Shown: positions 43,937 through 53,195, counted from the first letter of the stretch. The stretch is 64,000 nt of DNA from Iodobacter fluviatilis (GCF_004194535.1 NZ_CP025781.1:1240001-1304000), one strand, 5' to 3'. The notes: generated by a model from the letters alone, not told the origin. Made by a program: numbers and translations.

Positions 43937-43972
43937 CTAAAAAAAGGGACGCATGCAGCGCCCCTTTTTTGT
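43937..43972. terminator. Shared bidirectional terminator
   Basis: aaaaaaaggg, cgc/gcg and ccccttttttg form a hairpin with A and T runs on both sides, located between the convergent chemoreceptor and porin genes. Confidence 0.8.
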
Positions 43973-43998
43973 TTATTAAGCCTTATTAATAAGTGCCC

Positions 43999-45207
43999 TT
44001 ACCACCAATATTCAAGCTGCAAACCATAAGTAGAGCCATTCAGATCACGGCCAAATGTGCCGGTTTTAGACATTGCCGATCCGCTACTTGCCGCATTCTG
44101 TGCGGCTTCATTCCAGCGGGCGTAGGTATAAAACAAACGCAGCTCTGGGCGGCTCCAGAAGGCTTTATCCAAAGTAAAGGTGGGTGCAATGGTCAGCTTG
44201 CTTAGATTGCGCGTTTGCCCGTCTAAAGCCTCCACACGATCATGGCCCACCTCGCCCACTAGTTTAAAATTCTGGCTAAAAGCATAAACCGGTCTTGCCC
44301 CAGCCGACCACCACGTTTGCCTGCCTGCATCGCTTTGATCACGCTGATAAACTACGGTCAGCTGGCCACCAAATTCTGGCGTAGCCTGCCAGTCAAAGGA
44401 TTCAACTAAACGAAGGCGTTTATTGCTCTGGTCTGCCAGCAAAGAACCGGTATAACCCAGACCAGTGCCGGGGCCAACACCATACTGAATGGCGAATTTA
44501 TTGGTGCCACCCAGCCAGCCCTTTTGCTCGTGCTGCGCAGTGAGCGACCAGCCGCTATTAGCTCCGCTTACCTGCCCTGCTTCCTGAATGTAACTCAGGC
44601 CCAGCGCCACTTCCCCGCCTTTATTAGTGGCAATCCCACCGAGTTGAAAATCATGCTTATTGGCGTAGTCGGCCTGATAAATATTGTCCTCACGCGAAAA
44701 CGCATAGCTGAGCTTTAAATCACCAACTTTATAGTCCTCAATCCCCAGCCCCGTGCCGCTTGGATTCCAGTAATAAAAGTCGGTGATATGCACATCATGA
44801 CGCTTGTAATAGCGACGCCCAGCCCACAGCGTAGCGCCATTTAGCTCTGGGATATTGCTGTATTTGGCGTAAATCTGTGGCGCTCTGGCGCTGCCATCAT
44901 CGGGCTGAAAAGTAGGTGATCTATCATTGCGGTTATAAAGACTGCCCATTCCCACCACGGTAAAGGTGCTGCCCTGCTCGCTTTTAAAGAAATCGTGGCT
45001 AATTTCTAGCTCGCCGTATAACTCGCACTCATTACCAAGGCGATATTTAGTCTCTGCACCCGCCAGCTGAAAACAGCTTTGCGCGCCGCCAGATCCGGTT
45101 GAAGCCCCCGAGCCAATCCGGCCATAGCCATGAAACTCAAATGCCATTGCGGGCAGGCTTATCAACACACTACTCAACAGCATGGCTTTCATCGATGAGT
45201 TATACAT
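43999..45207 (-). CDS. LamB-like carbohydrate porin
   Basis: Outer-membrane 18-strand porin of the maltoporin family, here most likely for trehalose because it follows treB and treC. 402 aa, signal peptide cleaved near AMA-FEFHGYGRIG. The mature N-terminus and the conserved segment WAGRRYYKRHDVHITDFYYW are LamB family features; the protein ends LEYWW with a terminal aromatic residue. aggag lies 7 bp before the ATG. A hairpin separates it from treC, so its level may differ from that of the enzymes. Confidence 0.9.
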   Translation of the reverse strand: MYNSSMKAMLLSSVLISLPAMAFEFHGYGRIGSGASTGSGGAQSCFQLAGAETKYRLGNECELYGELEISHDFFKSEQGSTFTVVGMGSLYNRNDRSPTFQPDDGSARAPQIYAKYSNIPELNGATLWAGRRYYKRHDVHITDFYYWNPSGTGLGIEDYKVGDLKLSYAFSREDNIYQADYANKHDFQLGGIATNKGGEVALGLSYIQEAGQVSGANSGWSLTAQHEQKGWLGGTNKFAIQYGVGPGTGLGYTGSLLADQSNKRLRLVESFDWQATPEFGGQLTVVYQRDQSDAGRQTWWSAGARPVYAFSQNFKLVGEVGHDRVEALDGQTRNLSKLTIAPTFTLDKAFWSRPELRLFYTYARWNEAAQNAASSGSAMSKTGTFGRDLNGSTYGLQLEYWW

Positions 45208-45240
45208 CGCTCTACTCCTTTTATGTTTTTACAAGCAAAA

Positions 45241-45277
45241 GCGTCCCCACCCGCAGCGCATAGCAGCGACGGGGACA
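45241..45277 (-). terminator. Hairpin between treC and the porin gene
   Basis: gtcccc/ggggac enclose an inner gctgc...gcgctgc part; the minus-strand 3' side continues gcttttgc. Could attenuate transcription into the porin gene or protect the upstream mRNA. Confidence 0.4.
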
Positions 45278-45314
45278 AAACTACCTGACGGCAGAAATTA
45301 GGGGATGAAGCTGA

Positions 45315-46967
45315 TTAAGAAGGGCTAAATCGAATCAGCAGCGATTCATACGGGCGTAATTTAAAGTGCTTGAAATCGCTAATGCTCTGCTCATAATTAG
45401 CCAGCAGCACTTCAGCCACCCAATCCGCCGGAATAGCCAGCGGTGGGAGGGCGAAATCTGCTTCACTAGGGCTAAAGTTGCTCACGATCAGCAAGCTTTC
45501 GCCATCGCTGCTGCGGCTATACGCCCAAATTGCGGGATCATCTGCGCTTAAGCAGCAGTAATTGCCGTATTTAAGCGCTGCCGATGTTTTGCGCAGGGTG
45601 ATTAGCTGGCGGTAGTGATGCAATACTGAATCTGCATCTGCCCTTGCGGCGGCCACATTTACTTTTTCTGGCTGGCTGGCGATGCTGATCCACGGCTCAG
45701 CGCTAGAAAAGCCTGCGTTCAGGCTATCATCCCACTGCATTGGGGTGCGGGAATTATCGCGGGATTTTTGCTTAATTGCGGCCATGATTTCTGCCTCAGG
45801 CACACCCGCTGCGCTCAGGTTTTGGTAGGCATTCAGCGTTTCTACATCTCGGTATTCACTAATATCAGTAAAGGCCGGATTTGCCATACCGATTTCCTCG
45901 CCCTGATAAATATAAGGCGTGCCTTGCAGGCCATGCAGGGTAGTAGCAAGCATTTTGGCGGATTCAACGCGATAGCGGCCATCGTCGCCAAAGCGTGAAA
46001 CCACACGTGGTTGATCGTGGTTGCACCAGAAAATAGCGTTCCAGCCACCGCCCTCGTTCATGCCGCTTTGCCAATCCGACAAGATGCGTTTTAGCTCGAT
46101 AAAATCATAGGGCGCAGCCTGCCATTTCTCGCCATTCGGGTAATCCACTTTCAGATGGTGAAAATTAAACGTCATGGATAATTCATGCCGATCTGGCCGC
46201 GAGTATTGAATACAGTGAGGCAAAGTAGTCGATGACATTTCGCCCACGGTCAGCAAATCTCGCCCAGCAAATACGGCGCGGTGCATTTCTTGCAGATATT
46301 CATGCACGCGCGGGCCATCGGTATAAAAGCGGCGGCCATCGCTATCGTCGTCACTAAAATCTTGCTGCTTGGAGATCAGGTTAATCACATCAAGGCGAAA
46401 GCCTGCCACGCCTTTATCGGCCCAAAACTGCATCATTTCAAACACGGCTTGGCGCAGCTTTGGGTTTTCCCAATTTAAATCTGCTTGGCTTTCATCAAAT
46501 AAATGCAGGTAATACTGGCCGCTGGCCGAATCAAGCGCCCACGCCGAGCCACCGAATTTGGATTGCCAATTATTGGGCTGATCGCGCCAAATATAGAAAT
46601 CACGATAGGGATTATCACGGCCCTTTAAAGCCTCTTGAAACCAAGCATGCTGCACTGAGGTATGGTTCACCACGATATCGAGCATGATACGCAAGCCACG
46701 AGCGGATGCTTCACTCAGCAGCAAGTCAAAATCGGCCATGTTGCCGTAAGCAGGATCAATCGCATAGTAATCGCTAACATCGTAGCCATTATCTTTTTGC
46801 GGCGATGCGTAAATTGGCGTGAGCCACAGGTAATCCACGCCCAGCCATTGCAAATAATCTAGTTTGTCGACGATGCCTAATAAATCTCCCGTTGCTCTGC
46901 CCTGATGGCTGCAAAAGCTTTTAGGATAAATTTGATAAACCACGGATGATTGCCAGTCTTGTTGCAT
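45315..46967 (-). CDS. treC: Trehalose-6-phosphate hydrolase
   Basis: Cytoplasmic GH13 alpha-glucosidase that splits trehalose 6-phosphate into glucose and glucose 6-phosphate. 550 aa (E. coli TreC 551). Catalytic triad visible: nucleophile D193 (GFRLDVINL), acid E243 (VGEMSST), D318 (NHDQPR). The opening WQSSVVYQIYPKSF and DIVVNHTS are typical. It follows treB by 74 bp in the same direction. Oligo-1,6-glucosidases are close relatives; the treB partner decides for TreC. Confidence 0.94.
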   Translation of the reverse strand: MQQDWQSSVVYQIYPKSFCSHQGRATGDLLGIVDKLDYLQWLGVDYLWLTPIYASPQKDNGYDVSDYYAIDPAYGNMADFDLLLSEASARGLRIMLDIVVNHTSVQHAWFQEALKGRDNPYRDFYIWRDQPNNWQSKFGGSAWALDSASGQYYLHLFDESQADLNWENPKLRQAVFEMMQFWADKGVAGFRLDVINLISKQQDFSDDDSDGRRFYTDGPRVHEYLQEMHRAVFAGRDLLTVGEMSSTTLPHCIQYSRPDRHELSMTFNFHHLKVDYPNGEKWQAAPYDFIELKRILSDWQSGMNEGGGWNAIFWCNHDQPRVVSRFGDDGRYRVESAKMLATTLHGLQGTPYIYQGEEIGMANPAFTDISEYRDVETLNAYQNLSAAGVPEAEIMAAIKQKSRDNSRTPMQWDDSLNAGFSSAEPWISIASQPEKVNVAAARADADSVLHHYRQLITLRKTSAALKYGNYCCLSADDPAIWAYSRSSDGESLLIVSNFSPSEADFALPPLAIPADWVAEVLLANYEQSISDFKHFKLRPYESLLIRFSPS

Positions 46968-47041
46968 CTAAATACTCCCTGCGCAGCGCCACTGATACGA
47001 CGCTGCTTACTAAAAAACTGGGGCGTTACCGCTCCGGATAT

Positions 47042-48499
47042 CTACACAGATTGCTGAGCCAGCACCGGCTCAGCCTTCCACGCCATACGCTTGGCAAAGA
47101 CCCAAGTCAGGCAAAATGGCACAATGACAGCGACCAAGGTGCCGAGTAAGAACACAGGAATATGCACCGGCACAATCGAGATAAACGCGGGTAAACCACC
47201 CACGCCAATCGCGGAAGCTAAAACGTGGTTTAAGGTAATCAACACCGAAGCGCAGGCTGAACCTATCAGCGCGGCGTAGAAAGGATATTTAAAGCGCAGA
47301 TTCACCCCAAACATGGCTGGCTCGGTAATGCCGGAGAACGCAGAGATTGCCGAGGTAGAGGCCATACTTTTTTCAGTAGCGCTTTTTGCAATGCAGAACA
47401 TCGCCAAAGCCGCGCTGCCTTGCGCAATATTGGATAGCGCAATAATCGGCCAGATAAAGGTGCCGCCGTGGCTGGTAATCAGCTGCAAATCCACCGCAAT
47501 AAACATATGGTGCATGCCGGTAATCACCAGCGGCGCATACAGCGCACCAAAAATCGCCGCGCCCAATACGGGGGCCACTTCAAACACATGCACTAAGCCT
47601 TGGGTAATCAATACACCTAGGCCACGCGCCACCGGCCCGATTATCGCCAAAGCCAGCACGCCGCTGATCACAATCGTAGTAATCGGCACAACCAGTAGTT
47701 GAATCGCATTAGGCACACGCGCTTTCAGCCAGATTTCTACCTGACTCATCACCCAAGTAGCCGCCAAGATCGGCAGAATCTGCCCCTGATAACCCACGCG
47801 CTCAATCTTAAATAGACCCAGAATATCGAAATAAGGAATCGCTTGGCCATCCAGCCCGGCTGCGGCCTTGCCGTAATTCCAGGCATTGAGTAAATCGGGA
47901 TGCACCAGCAAAAGGCCCAGTACAATACCCAGCACCTCGCTGCCGCCAAAACGCTTAGCCGCCGACCAACCCACCAAAGCAGGTAAGAACACAAAAGAAG
48001 TATTGGCCATCATATTGACCAGCTGCCACAGGCCGCTGAGGCCCGGATACGCATCCAACAAGCTTTGGCCTGGGATAAACATATCCTTAGCGCCAAGCAG
48101 ATTGTTTATCCCCATCAACAGGCCAGCGACAATAATCGCGGGCAAGATAGGCATAAATACATCTGAGAAAATCTTGACCAAGCGCTGCAAAGGATTGAGC
48201 TTATTGTCGCCCTTGCCTTTTACATCCGCCACGGTGGCTGCACTTCTCCCCGCTAAGTCGATCAGCTGCGCATACACTCTATCCACATCGCCCGATCCAA
48301 TCACAATCTGAAACACGCCGCCGTTACTGAACTGGCCTTTCACCAGATCAACCGCCTTCAGCGCCTCATGATTGATTTTACCTTCGTCTTTTAAAGCAAT
48401 CCGCAAGCGGGTAATACAGTGCGCCGCCTGCTCAATATTCTCTGCCCCACCTATTGAATCCAAAATCTGCTGGGCAATCTGCCGGTAGTCGTAGCTCAT
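47042..48499 (-). CDS. treB: Trehalose-specific PTS enzyme IIBC
   Basis: Takes up trehalose and phosphorylates it to trehalose 6-phosphate. 485 aa: EIIB domain at about 1-90 with phospho-cysteine Cys28 (HCITRLR), then an EIIC domain with about ten membrane helices. No EIIA domain is fused or encoded nearby, so a glucose-type EIIA must be supplied elsewhere, as in E. coli. First gene of treB-treC-porin, with a well-formed promoter and operator upstream. Confidence 0.94.
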   Translation of the reverse strand: MSYDYRQIAQQILDSIGGAENIEQAAHCITRLRIALKDEGKINHEALKAVDLVKGQFSNGGVFQIVIGSGDVDRVYAQLIDLAGRSAATVADVKGKGDNKLNPLQRLVKIFSDVFMPILPAIIVAGLLMGINNLLGAKDMFIPGQSLLDAYPGLSGLWQLVNMMANTSFVFLPALVGWSAAKRFGGSEVLGIVLGLLLVHPDLLNAWNYGKAAAGLDGQAIPYFDILGLFKIERVGYQGQILPILAATWVMSQVEIWLKARVPNAIQLLVVPITTIVISGVLALAIIGPVARGLGVLITQGLVHVFEVAPVLGAAIFGALYAPLVITGMHHMFIAVDLQLITSHGGTFIWPIIALSNIAQGSAALAMFCIAKSATEKSMASTSAISAFSGITEPAMFGVNLRFKYPFYAALIGSACASVLITLNHVLASAIGVGGLPAFISIVPVHIPVFLLGTLVAVIVPFCLTWVFAKRMAWKAEPVLAQQSV

Positions 48500-48534
48500 C
48501 TATCTGCCTCTTTGCGTAGTATTCACAGTGACGC

Positions 48535-48563
48535 ATTTAACTCGTACAGACGAGTTGTGTCAA
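48535..48563 (-). promoter_or_regulatory. treB promoter with embedded operator
   Basis: On the minus strand -35 ttgaca (48558-48563), 17-bp spacer, -10 ttaaat (48535-48540). The spacer and -10 edge are occupied by the palindrome aactcgt-ctgt-acgagtt (48539-48556), where a repressor would block RNA polymerase; TreR (50229-50951) is the obvious candidate. A second palindrome, ttaagtacttaa (48580-48591), lies just upstream. Confidence 0.65.
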
Positions 48564-48884
48564 TACTCATATGTACTAGTTAAGTACTTAAATTAACTGA
48601 CTTTTAAGCTAAATCAAACACGACATAAAAAGACATTCCTAAGTAAAGCCAGCCGGATATAATATTTTTTCTGCCCAGCCTTTTACGGGAAAACGCCCTA
48701 CAAAGCCAATAAAATCTAAGCCGGAGCACGCCTACGCTGCAGCACAAGGCATATTTTTAACACCACAAACATCCCCAAAAGAACCAGCTATCTGAAACGC
48801 TGATTTTTTAACTTAAAAAGAGGCATAAAGCCTTACAACACTTATTACAGCAAATAAAGCGGCCGCAGCTAAAAACACCACTCA
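48564..48884. other. Gene-free stretch between treB and the exporter genes
   Basis: AT-rich with no credible ORF. Apart from ttaagtacttaa at 48580-48591, no strong structure is seen. Confidence 0.4.
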
Positions 48885-48946
48885 GCCTTGTGCCTGGCCG
48901 TTTTCCGGCTCAGCGCAATGGCGAATGAAACGTCAACAGACCCTAG
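48885..48946. repeat. One-ended copy of MITE-like element A
   Basis: About 62 bp nearly identical, in inverse orientation, to the left end of the 2244-2439 element, including the complete 26-bp end and CTAG. The other half is missing. It ends 18 bp before the promoter of the exporter genes. Confidence 0.75.
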
Positions 48947-48963
48947 ACCGCTTTGCACTCGAT

Positions 48964-48993
48964 TTGATCATCGCTAAAACATTTCAATATAAT
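48964..48993 (+). promoter_or_regulatory. Candidate promoter of the ThrE-like genes
   Basis: -35 ttgatc (48964-48969), 18-bp spacer, perfect -10 tataat (48988-48993). Predicted transcription start is near 49000, the position of the first plausible ATG, suggesting a leaderless mRNA or use of the ATG at 49012. Confidence 0.5.
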
Positions 48994-48999
48994 TACTTT

Positions 49000-49770
49000 A
49001 TGATTAATACTATGAAAGCCATCTACGCACTCACTGATATTCTGACGCTGGCCTTAAAAGCGGGCCTGCTTGCCCATCAATCCGGGGCGGGCACGCATCG
49101 CACCTCGCTGATTATTCAGCGCACGGCCAAAGCGCTGGGCGCAGTGCAAGTTGAGGTAGTTATTTCATCCACCAATATTGGCGCCACCATAGAGCGGGAG
49201 CACGAACGGGAAACAGGCTTTAGAAAAGCGCCGCATATGGGGGTGAATTTTTCATTATTGACTTCATTAGATGACTGGCTATTGGCCTTAGAAAAAAACC
49301 CGATCAATGCCAAAGATGCCCAACTGGCATTAGATAAAATTGCCCAAGCCAAAGTCCATTACCCACGCAGCGTGGTGACTTTATTTGTGGGCTTATCTTG
49401 CGGCGCATTTGCGGCTTTATTTGGTGGTGATCCTGCAGCAATTTTAATGACTACTCTGGGCGCATCATTGGGAATGGCGGTGCGCTTTCAACTGGTATTG
49501 CACCACTTTAAGCCCTTTGTATTTGCCAGCGTGGCCAGCTTTGTGGCCCTGTTTTGCACAGGATTATTAAGAGATTTCACCAGTACCCCCGATACTGCAA
49601 TGGCGGCTTCAGTTCTATTTTTAATCCCCGGTGTACCTTTAATTAATGGTGCGGCTGATTTACTCAATGCTAATTATTTGAATGGCATTGTGCGCTTTAC
49701 TATGAGCGCAGTAATTATTCTTGGCATTGCGATTGGCATTAGCTTAGCGCTCAGGATATTAGGAATCTAA
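49000..49770 (+). CDS. ThrE-family exporter, first half (DUF1212-like)
   Basis: Inner-membrane protein, 256 aa from ATG 49000 (ATG 49012 is an alternative; neither has a ribosome site). The open frame reaches back into a repeat end at 48925, which is not a credible start. N-terminal soluble part (about 1-110; AGLLAHQSGAGTHRTSLIIQ) and then about five membrane helices. In the threonine/serine exporter family this half is encoded separately from a small second half, which follows without a gap. Substrate, threonine or serine, is inferred. Confidence 0.8.
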   Translation: MINTMKAIYALTDILTLALKAGLLAHQSGAGTHRTSLIIQRTAKALGAVQVEVVISSTNIGATIEREHERETGFRKAPHMGVNFSLLTSLDDWLLALEKNPINAKDAQLALDKIAQAKVHYPRSVVTLFVGLSCGAFAALFGGDPAAILMTTLGASLGMAVRFQLVLHHFKPFVFASVASFVALFCTGLLRDFTSTPDTAMAASVLFLIPGVPLINGAADLLNANYLNGIVRFTMSAVIILGIAIGISLALRILGI

Positions 49771-50232
49771 ATGTATACACCTTGGCTAATCGAGCTTTGG
49801 GCCGCTCCCGCCGCATTAGGCTTTGCCCTCTTATTTAATGTGCCGCCAAAAGCATTATGGATGTGCGGCATTCTGGCCGTATCAGGTCATGCCGTACGCA
49901 AACTGGTGTTAATCATAGATGGCGATATGGTATTTGGCACGCTCTTGGCCGCATTATTAATCGGCATCGTGGCCGAGCTTTGGGCCGACCGCCACAATCA
50001 GCCCGGCGTGATTTACGCCATTAGCGCTGCTATTCCGATGATTCCTGGCAAATCAATGTATCAATCCGTGCAAGCTTTATTAGGCATCGCCACCATGTCG
50101 GCAGAAGCAGATGGCACGGCTCTTTTAGTCGCCGCCGGTGTGCATGGTGTAAAAGCCATCATGATCGTATTAGCGCTGGCCTTTGGCATTGCCGCGCCTT
50201 TATTGCTATTGCCCAAGCGGGGCAGAAGTTAA
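49771..50232 (+). CDS. ThrE-family exporter, second half (DUF3815-like)
   Basis: 153 aa with four or five membrane helices and the family-typical ISAAIPMIPGKSMYQSVQAL. The ATG follows the stop codon of the first half directly (taa-atg), so translation is almost certainly coupled and both parts form one transporter. Its 3' end overlaps the treR stop region by 4 bp on the opposite strand. Confidence 0.8.
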   Translation: MYTPWLIELWAAPAALGFALLFNVPPKALWMCGILAVSGHAVRKLVLIIDGDMVFGTLLAALLIGIVAELWADRHNQPGVIYAISAAIPMIPGKSMYQSVQALLGIATMSAEADGTALLVAAGVHGVKAIMIVLALAFGIAAPLLLLPKRGRS

Positions 50233-50951
50233 GGATGATCTGGCCTAGAACGCCGCGCAATATCCGAGAAAAAAAACTTATCCAGCCGGTGCCGAGATTC
50301 AGTGTATTCAAATTGGCGGCCATCGTAGAAATGGGTGTGGTTTTTCACCACAATCACATGATCCATGCCATTTAAATCTAAATAACGGCTATCGTCTTCA
50401 ATACAGGGCTGGGCTTCAAATACGCGCTGGGCATAGCAGATATTGAGCTTGAGCACTTTCTCTATATATTCATAAATCGAATGCTGGGCAATTTGTGGCG
50501 TAAGGCCGGGAATTAACTCGGCCACGAAATAATTAATATCCAGAATGACATTCTCGCCATCAATATTACGTACCCGCTTAATCCGCACCAGCTCGGTTTT
50601 TTCCGGCACTTGCAAAAGCTTTGCCTGCGATTTATCTGCGCTAATCAGTTGAAAATCAGCAATCTGCGTCGTCACCGCCCGCCCAAGGCGCTCGTAAGAT
50701 TCTTTAAAGCTCACAATACCACTGAGTTGAAACTCGATATTGCCCGGCTTTAAAACAAACACGCCCTTGCCGTGGATTTTTTGCACATAGCCACGCTCCT
50801 GCAACTGATCCACCGCCTTACGCACCGTTCCTCGGCTGGCCGCGTAGCTATTCATCAACTCGGATTCTGAAGGAATCCTCTCGCCTTTTAGCAAACGCTG
50901 ATTATCAATATCCGCAACGATATCGGCAAAAATCTGGCTGTATTTGTTCAC
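50229..50951 (-). CDS. treR: GntR-family trehalose operon repressor
   Basis: 240 aa regulator: winged helix-turn-helix at about 5-70 (GERIPSESELMNSYAASRGT, then VRKAVDQLQERGYVQKIHGK) and a UTRA ligand domain (about 90-235) as in Bacillus TreR, which responds to trehalose 6-phosphate. The E. coli TreR belongs to a different family (LacI). It is separated from treB by the two exporter genes, and likely binds the palindrome in the treB promoter. Convergent with the exporter operon. Confidence 0.87.
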   Translation of the reverse strand: MNKYSQIFADIVADIDNQRLLKGERIPSESELMNSYAASRGTVRKAVDQLQERGYVQKIHGKGVFVLKPGNIEFQLSGIVSFKESYERLGRAVTTQIADFQLISADKSQAKLLQVPEKTELVRIKRVRNIDGENVILDINYFVAELIPGLTPQIAQHSIYEYIEKVLKLNICYAQRVFEAQPCIEDDSRYLDLNGMDHVIVVKNHTHFYDGRQFEYTESRHRLDKFFFSDIARRSRPDHP

Positions 50952-51057
50952 GCTGGGGTCACTTAAGGGGAATCAGGAATATAAAATGCAGTCTGCCTGA
51001 AACTGACTTTGGATGCCAGTTTGGGGAGAGGATTGATCCAGAGCACAGCATCATCCT

Positions 51058-52002
51058 CTAAGGCCTCAGCAACGTTATTCTGCTGTTTTGGTAATCCCAT
51101 ACCGAGACGTAATTTTTTAGAAAGTGGTAGCCCAATCCTATCTGATTAGTTTTGCCAATTTTAAAAGTCAGGTTGCGGGCATCTTGTAATGCTTGGGGGC
51201 CGTAGTTTAGCCCCTGCAAATTGGCACTCACACGCGGCTCGCGCACGCCGTAGGTGAACTCTCTAGGCTGAAGCTTTAGCTCACCACTGGCGACCAGCTC
51301 GTTTTTCATTGCTTCTGTTAATTCCAAACTTCCCAGATTGCCAGTATCAAAAGATGCTTTGATAGTTTTGTCGCCGATTCGCAGCGCGGCTTCCGGCATT
51401 TTTCCATCTACTCCGGTTGGGGTAAATTCAAGCGTAGCAACGACGCGTGCCGGATCAATCACGTTGGCGAGCAGGGCTTTATCCTGATTAAAAGCATGAA
51501 ACGCAATGGTCTGCGCTTCGTAATCGATCACAAATAGATACTGACGATTAAAGCCATGGCCAATACTGCCTAGAAACAAAGGCGTGTAGGCCTGCTCAAT
51601 AAAACGCCAATCCGTATGCAAAACGCTAGGCAAGCTTTTAAGCGAAATCTGCCCAGCAAGCTCTATTTTTTCAATCGGGAGATTTTGCTTATAAAGCACC
51701 ATTTTCTGCCCTGAAGCCGCCTGCCCCTCTCCAATTTTCAGATCTTTAGCCAAGGGTAAATAGTGATTATTCAAAAAGAAAGGAAACTCGGTTCCCGTAT
51801 CAAACATCAGCTTCCCCTGCCGGCCATTCACCGCGCCATCAATCAGAATGTGGCCATTAAATAAATAAAATGGCAATGTAAAGTTGGCCTGATTGGCGAA
51901 GAACGGCGTGGCAGCTGGTCGTGCGGCCTCTGCTGCGAACACGGGCAGGCCTATCAAAAAAGCAGAAATAGCGACAGCCCTTAGCATTGTTGGTAAAAAC
52001 AT
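51058..52002 (-). CDS. Periplasmic two-DTG aspartyl-protease-like protein
   Basis: 314 aa with a signal peptide (hydrophobic 8-22, cleavage near FAAEA). Two aspartic-protease motifs are seen, FDTGTEF (D68-T-G70) and FDTGNLG (D219-T-G221), about 150 residues apart, each followed by a hydrophobic stretch. Retropepsin-like bacterial proteins normally carry one per chain; two suggest a bilobal, pepsin-like single-chain enzyme. aggag precedes the ATG at about 10 bp. No neighbour hints at the substrate. Confidence 0.7.
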   Translation of the reverse strand: MFLPTMLRAVAISAFLIGLPVFAAEAARPAATPFFANQANFTLPFYLFNGHILIDGAVNGRQGKLMFDTGTEFPFFLNNHYLPLAKDLKIGEGQAASGQKMVLYKQNLPIEKIELAGQISLKSLPSVLHTDWRFIEQAYTPLFLGSIGHGFNRQYLFVIDYEAQTIAFHAFNQDKALLANVIDPARVVATLEFTPTGVDGKMPEAALRIGDKTIKASFDTGNLGSLELTEAMKNELVASGELKLQPREFTYGVREPRVSANLQGLNYGPQALQDARNLTFKIGKTNQIGLGYHFLKNYVSVWDYQNSRITLLRP

Positions 52003-52368
52003 AATCGTACAAGCTCCTGTTTGAGAAAACGCATTTAGCGATGCTACACTGAGCGAAGCATCTTAAAGCTTACTTTCAGTGCTTAACAAATGTGATTAAA
52101 ACCCATGTCTTTAGGAAAGTTACTTCAATTTATACTCACTTTCAAATTGCATACACAGCAATTTTAAAGAAAACAAACTGACTTAGTTGTATCCACAAAT
52201 TAAACGAATCCATACCTAAAACCACTCAGCACTGATGCTTAGCACTGACCGCTCCAATGCAAGCACCCAAGCCCAAGCTTTCTGCAACGGCAAGATGCCA
52301 GTGGGTAGAAAAATACCCGAATGACATAACGGCGAGACAATCCTGCAGCCGCGTTACTTTAGGACAGC
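52003..52368. other. Divergent gene-free region between protease-like and GNAT genes
   Basis: 366 bp carrying both promoters; none stands out. Short dyads exist near 52300-52355 (gggta/taccc, aacggcg/cgcgtt) but match no riboswitch I know. Confidence 0.35.
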
Positions 52369-52878
52369 ATGCCGACTATTGAGCCAAGACAGCCTCATCA
52401 TGCGGCTGAGCTATTCCTGATCATGAGCGATCCCCTGCTATATGAGTATGTTGACATCGCCCACCGCCCTGCCACAGCAGATGCGCTACGTGAGCGCATT
52501 GAACGAAATGCCAGCGGCAAGTCACCGGATGGATCGCAAGATTGGCTGGGGTGGGTCATTAAAAATGAATTGGGCCATATCGTCGGCTATTTAACTGCAA
52601 CGATTCACCAAGACGGCGATGCGCATATCGCTTATGGCATCGGCAGCCCATTTTGGGGCAAGGGCTATGCTAGGCATGCTGCGGAACAACTGATTACTCA
52701 TTTATCTCAAAACGATTCTGTGCAGCGATTTTGCATCATTGCAGAGCGAGCAAACACACGCTCTGTGTTGCTAGCGAAGGCGCTGGGCTTTGTGGAAGAG
52801 GCTTCAGATATTGAGCGGCAGAAAAACGAATTGAGTCAGTCGGAGATTTTATTGCATAGGCACGGAGGCTTGGACTAG
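52369..52878 (+). CDS. GNAT-family N-acetyltransferase (RimJ/RimL-like)
   Basis: 169 aa acetyltransferase. Acetyl-CoA binding motif GIGSPFWGKGYARHAAEQLI, and the C-terminal ANTRSVLLAKALGFVEE, resemble ribosomal-protein alanine acetyltransferases and related antibiotic or metabolite acetylases. aggac precedes the ATG. Stand-alone gene followed directly by repeat C. Substrate unknown. Confidence 0.83.
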   Translation: MPTIEPRQPHHAAELFLIMSDPLLYEYVDIAHRPATADALRERIERNASGKSPDGSQDWLGWVIKNELGHIVGYLTATIHQDGDAHIAYGIGSPFWGKGYARHAAEQLITHLSQNDSVQRFCIIAERANTRSVLLAKALGFVEEASDIERQKNELSQSEILLHRHGGLD

Positions 52879-52882
52879 GGAT

Positions 52883-53104
52883 AAATGCCTTCGGCACTTT
52901 GATTTTGGTGCGGGATTCCCCCGCGTGGGACTCACTTTCTTGAACGGCCAGAAATCATAGTACGCAAAGAAGCCGCCCCGACCAGCACGAAGGCCCCTCA
53001 TCTGCGGACAATCGAGCGGCGGCTGCGGAACTCGCTTCGCTCAAACAGACATCAAAGAAACCCCGCCCGCTTGTTCCTCGCTTCGGCGTGCTTCAAGGGG
53101 AGTC
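52883..53104 (-). repeat. Repeat C copy 2, inverted (about 222 bp)
   Basis: Inverse of the copies at 7513, 54570 and 56451. Starts with the gtgcc-gaa-ggcac type hairpin 5 bp after the GNAT stop and ends with gcttcaaggggagtc. Part of it (gtcccacgcgggggaatccc) forms a further hairpin. Confidence 0.75.
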
Positions 53105-53195
53105 TAAAAAGCCCAGTGCAATCATCGCAGTTAATAGTAAATATTCGTTCAGTTCATTTTAAAAACATATCAAAAACAAATATCACATAGCTTTC

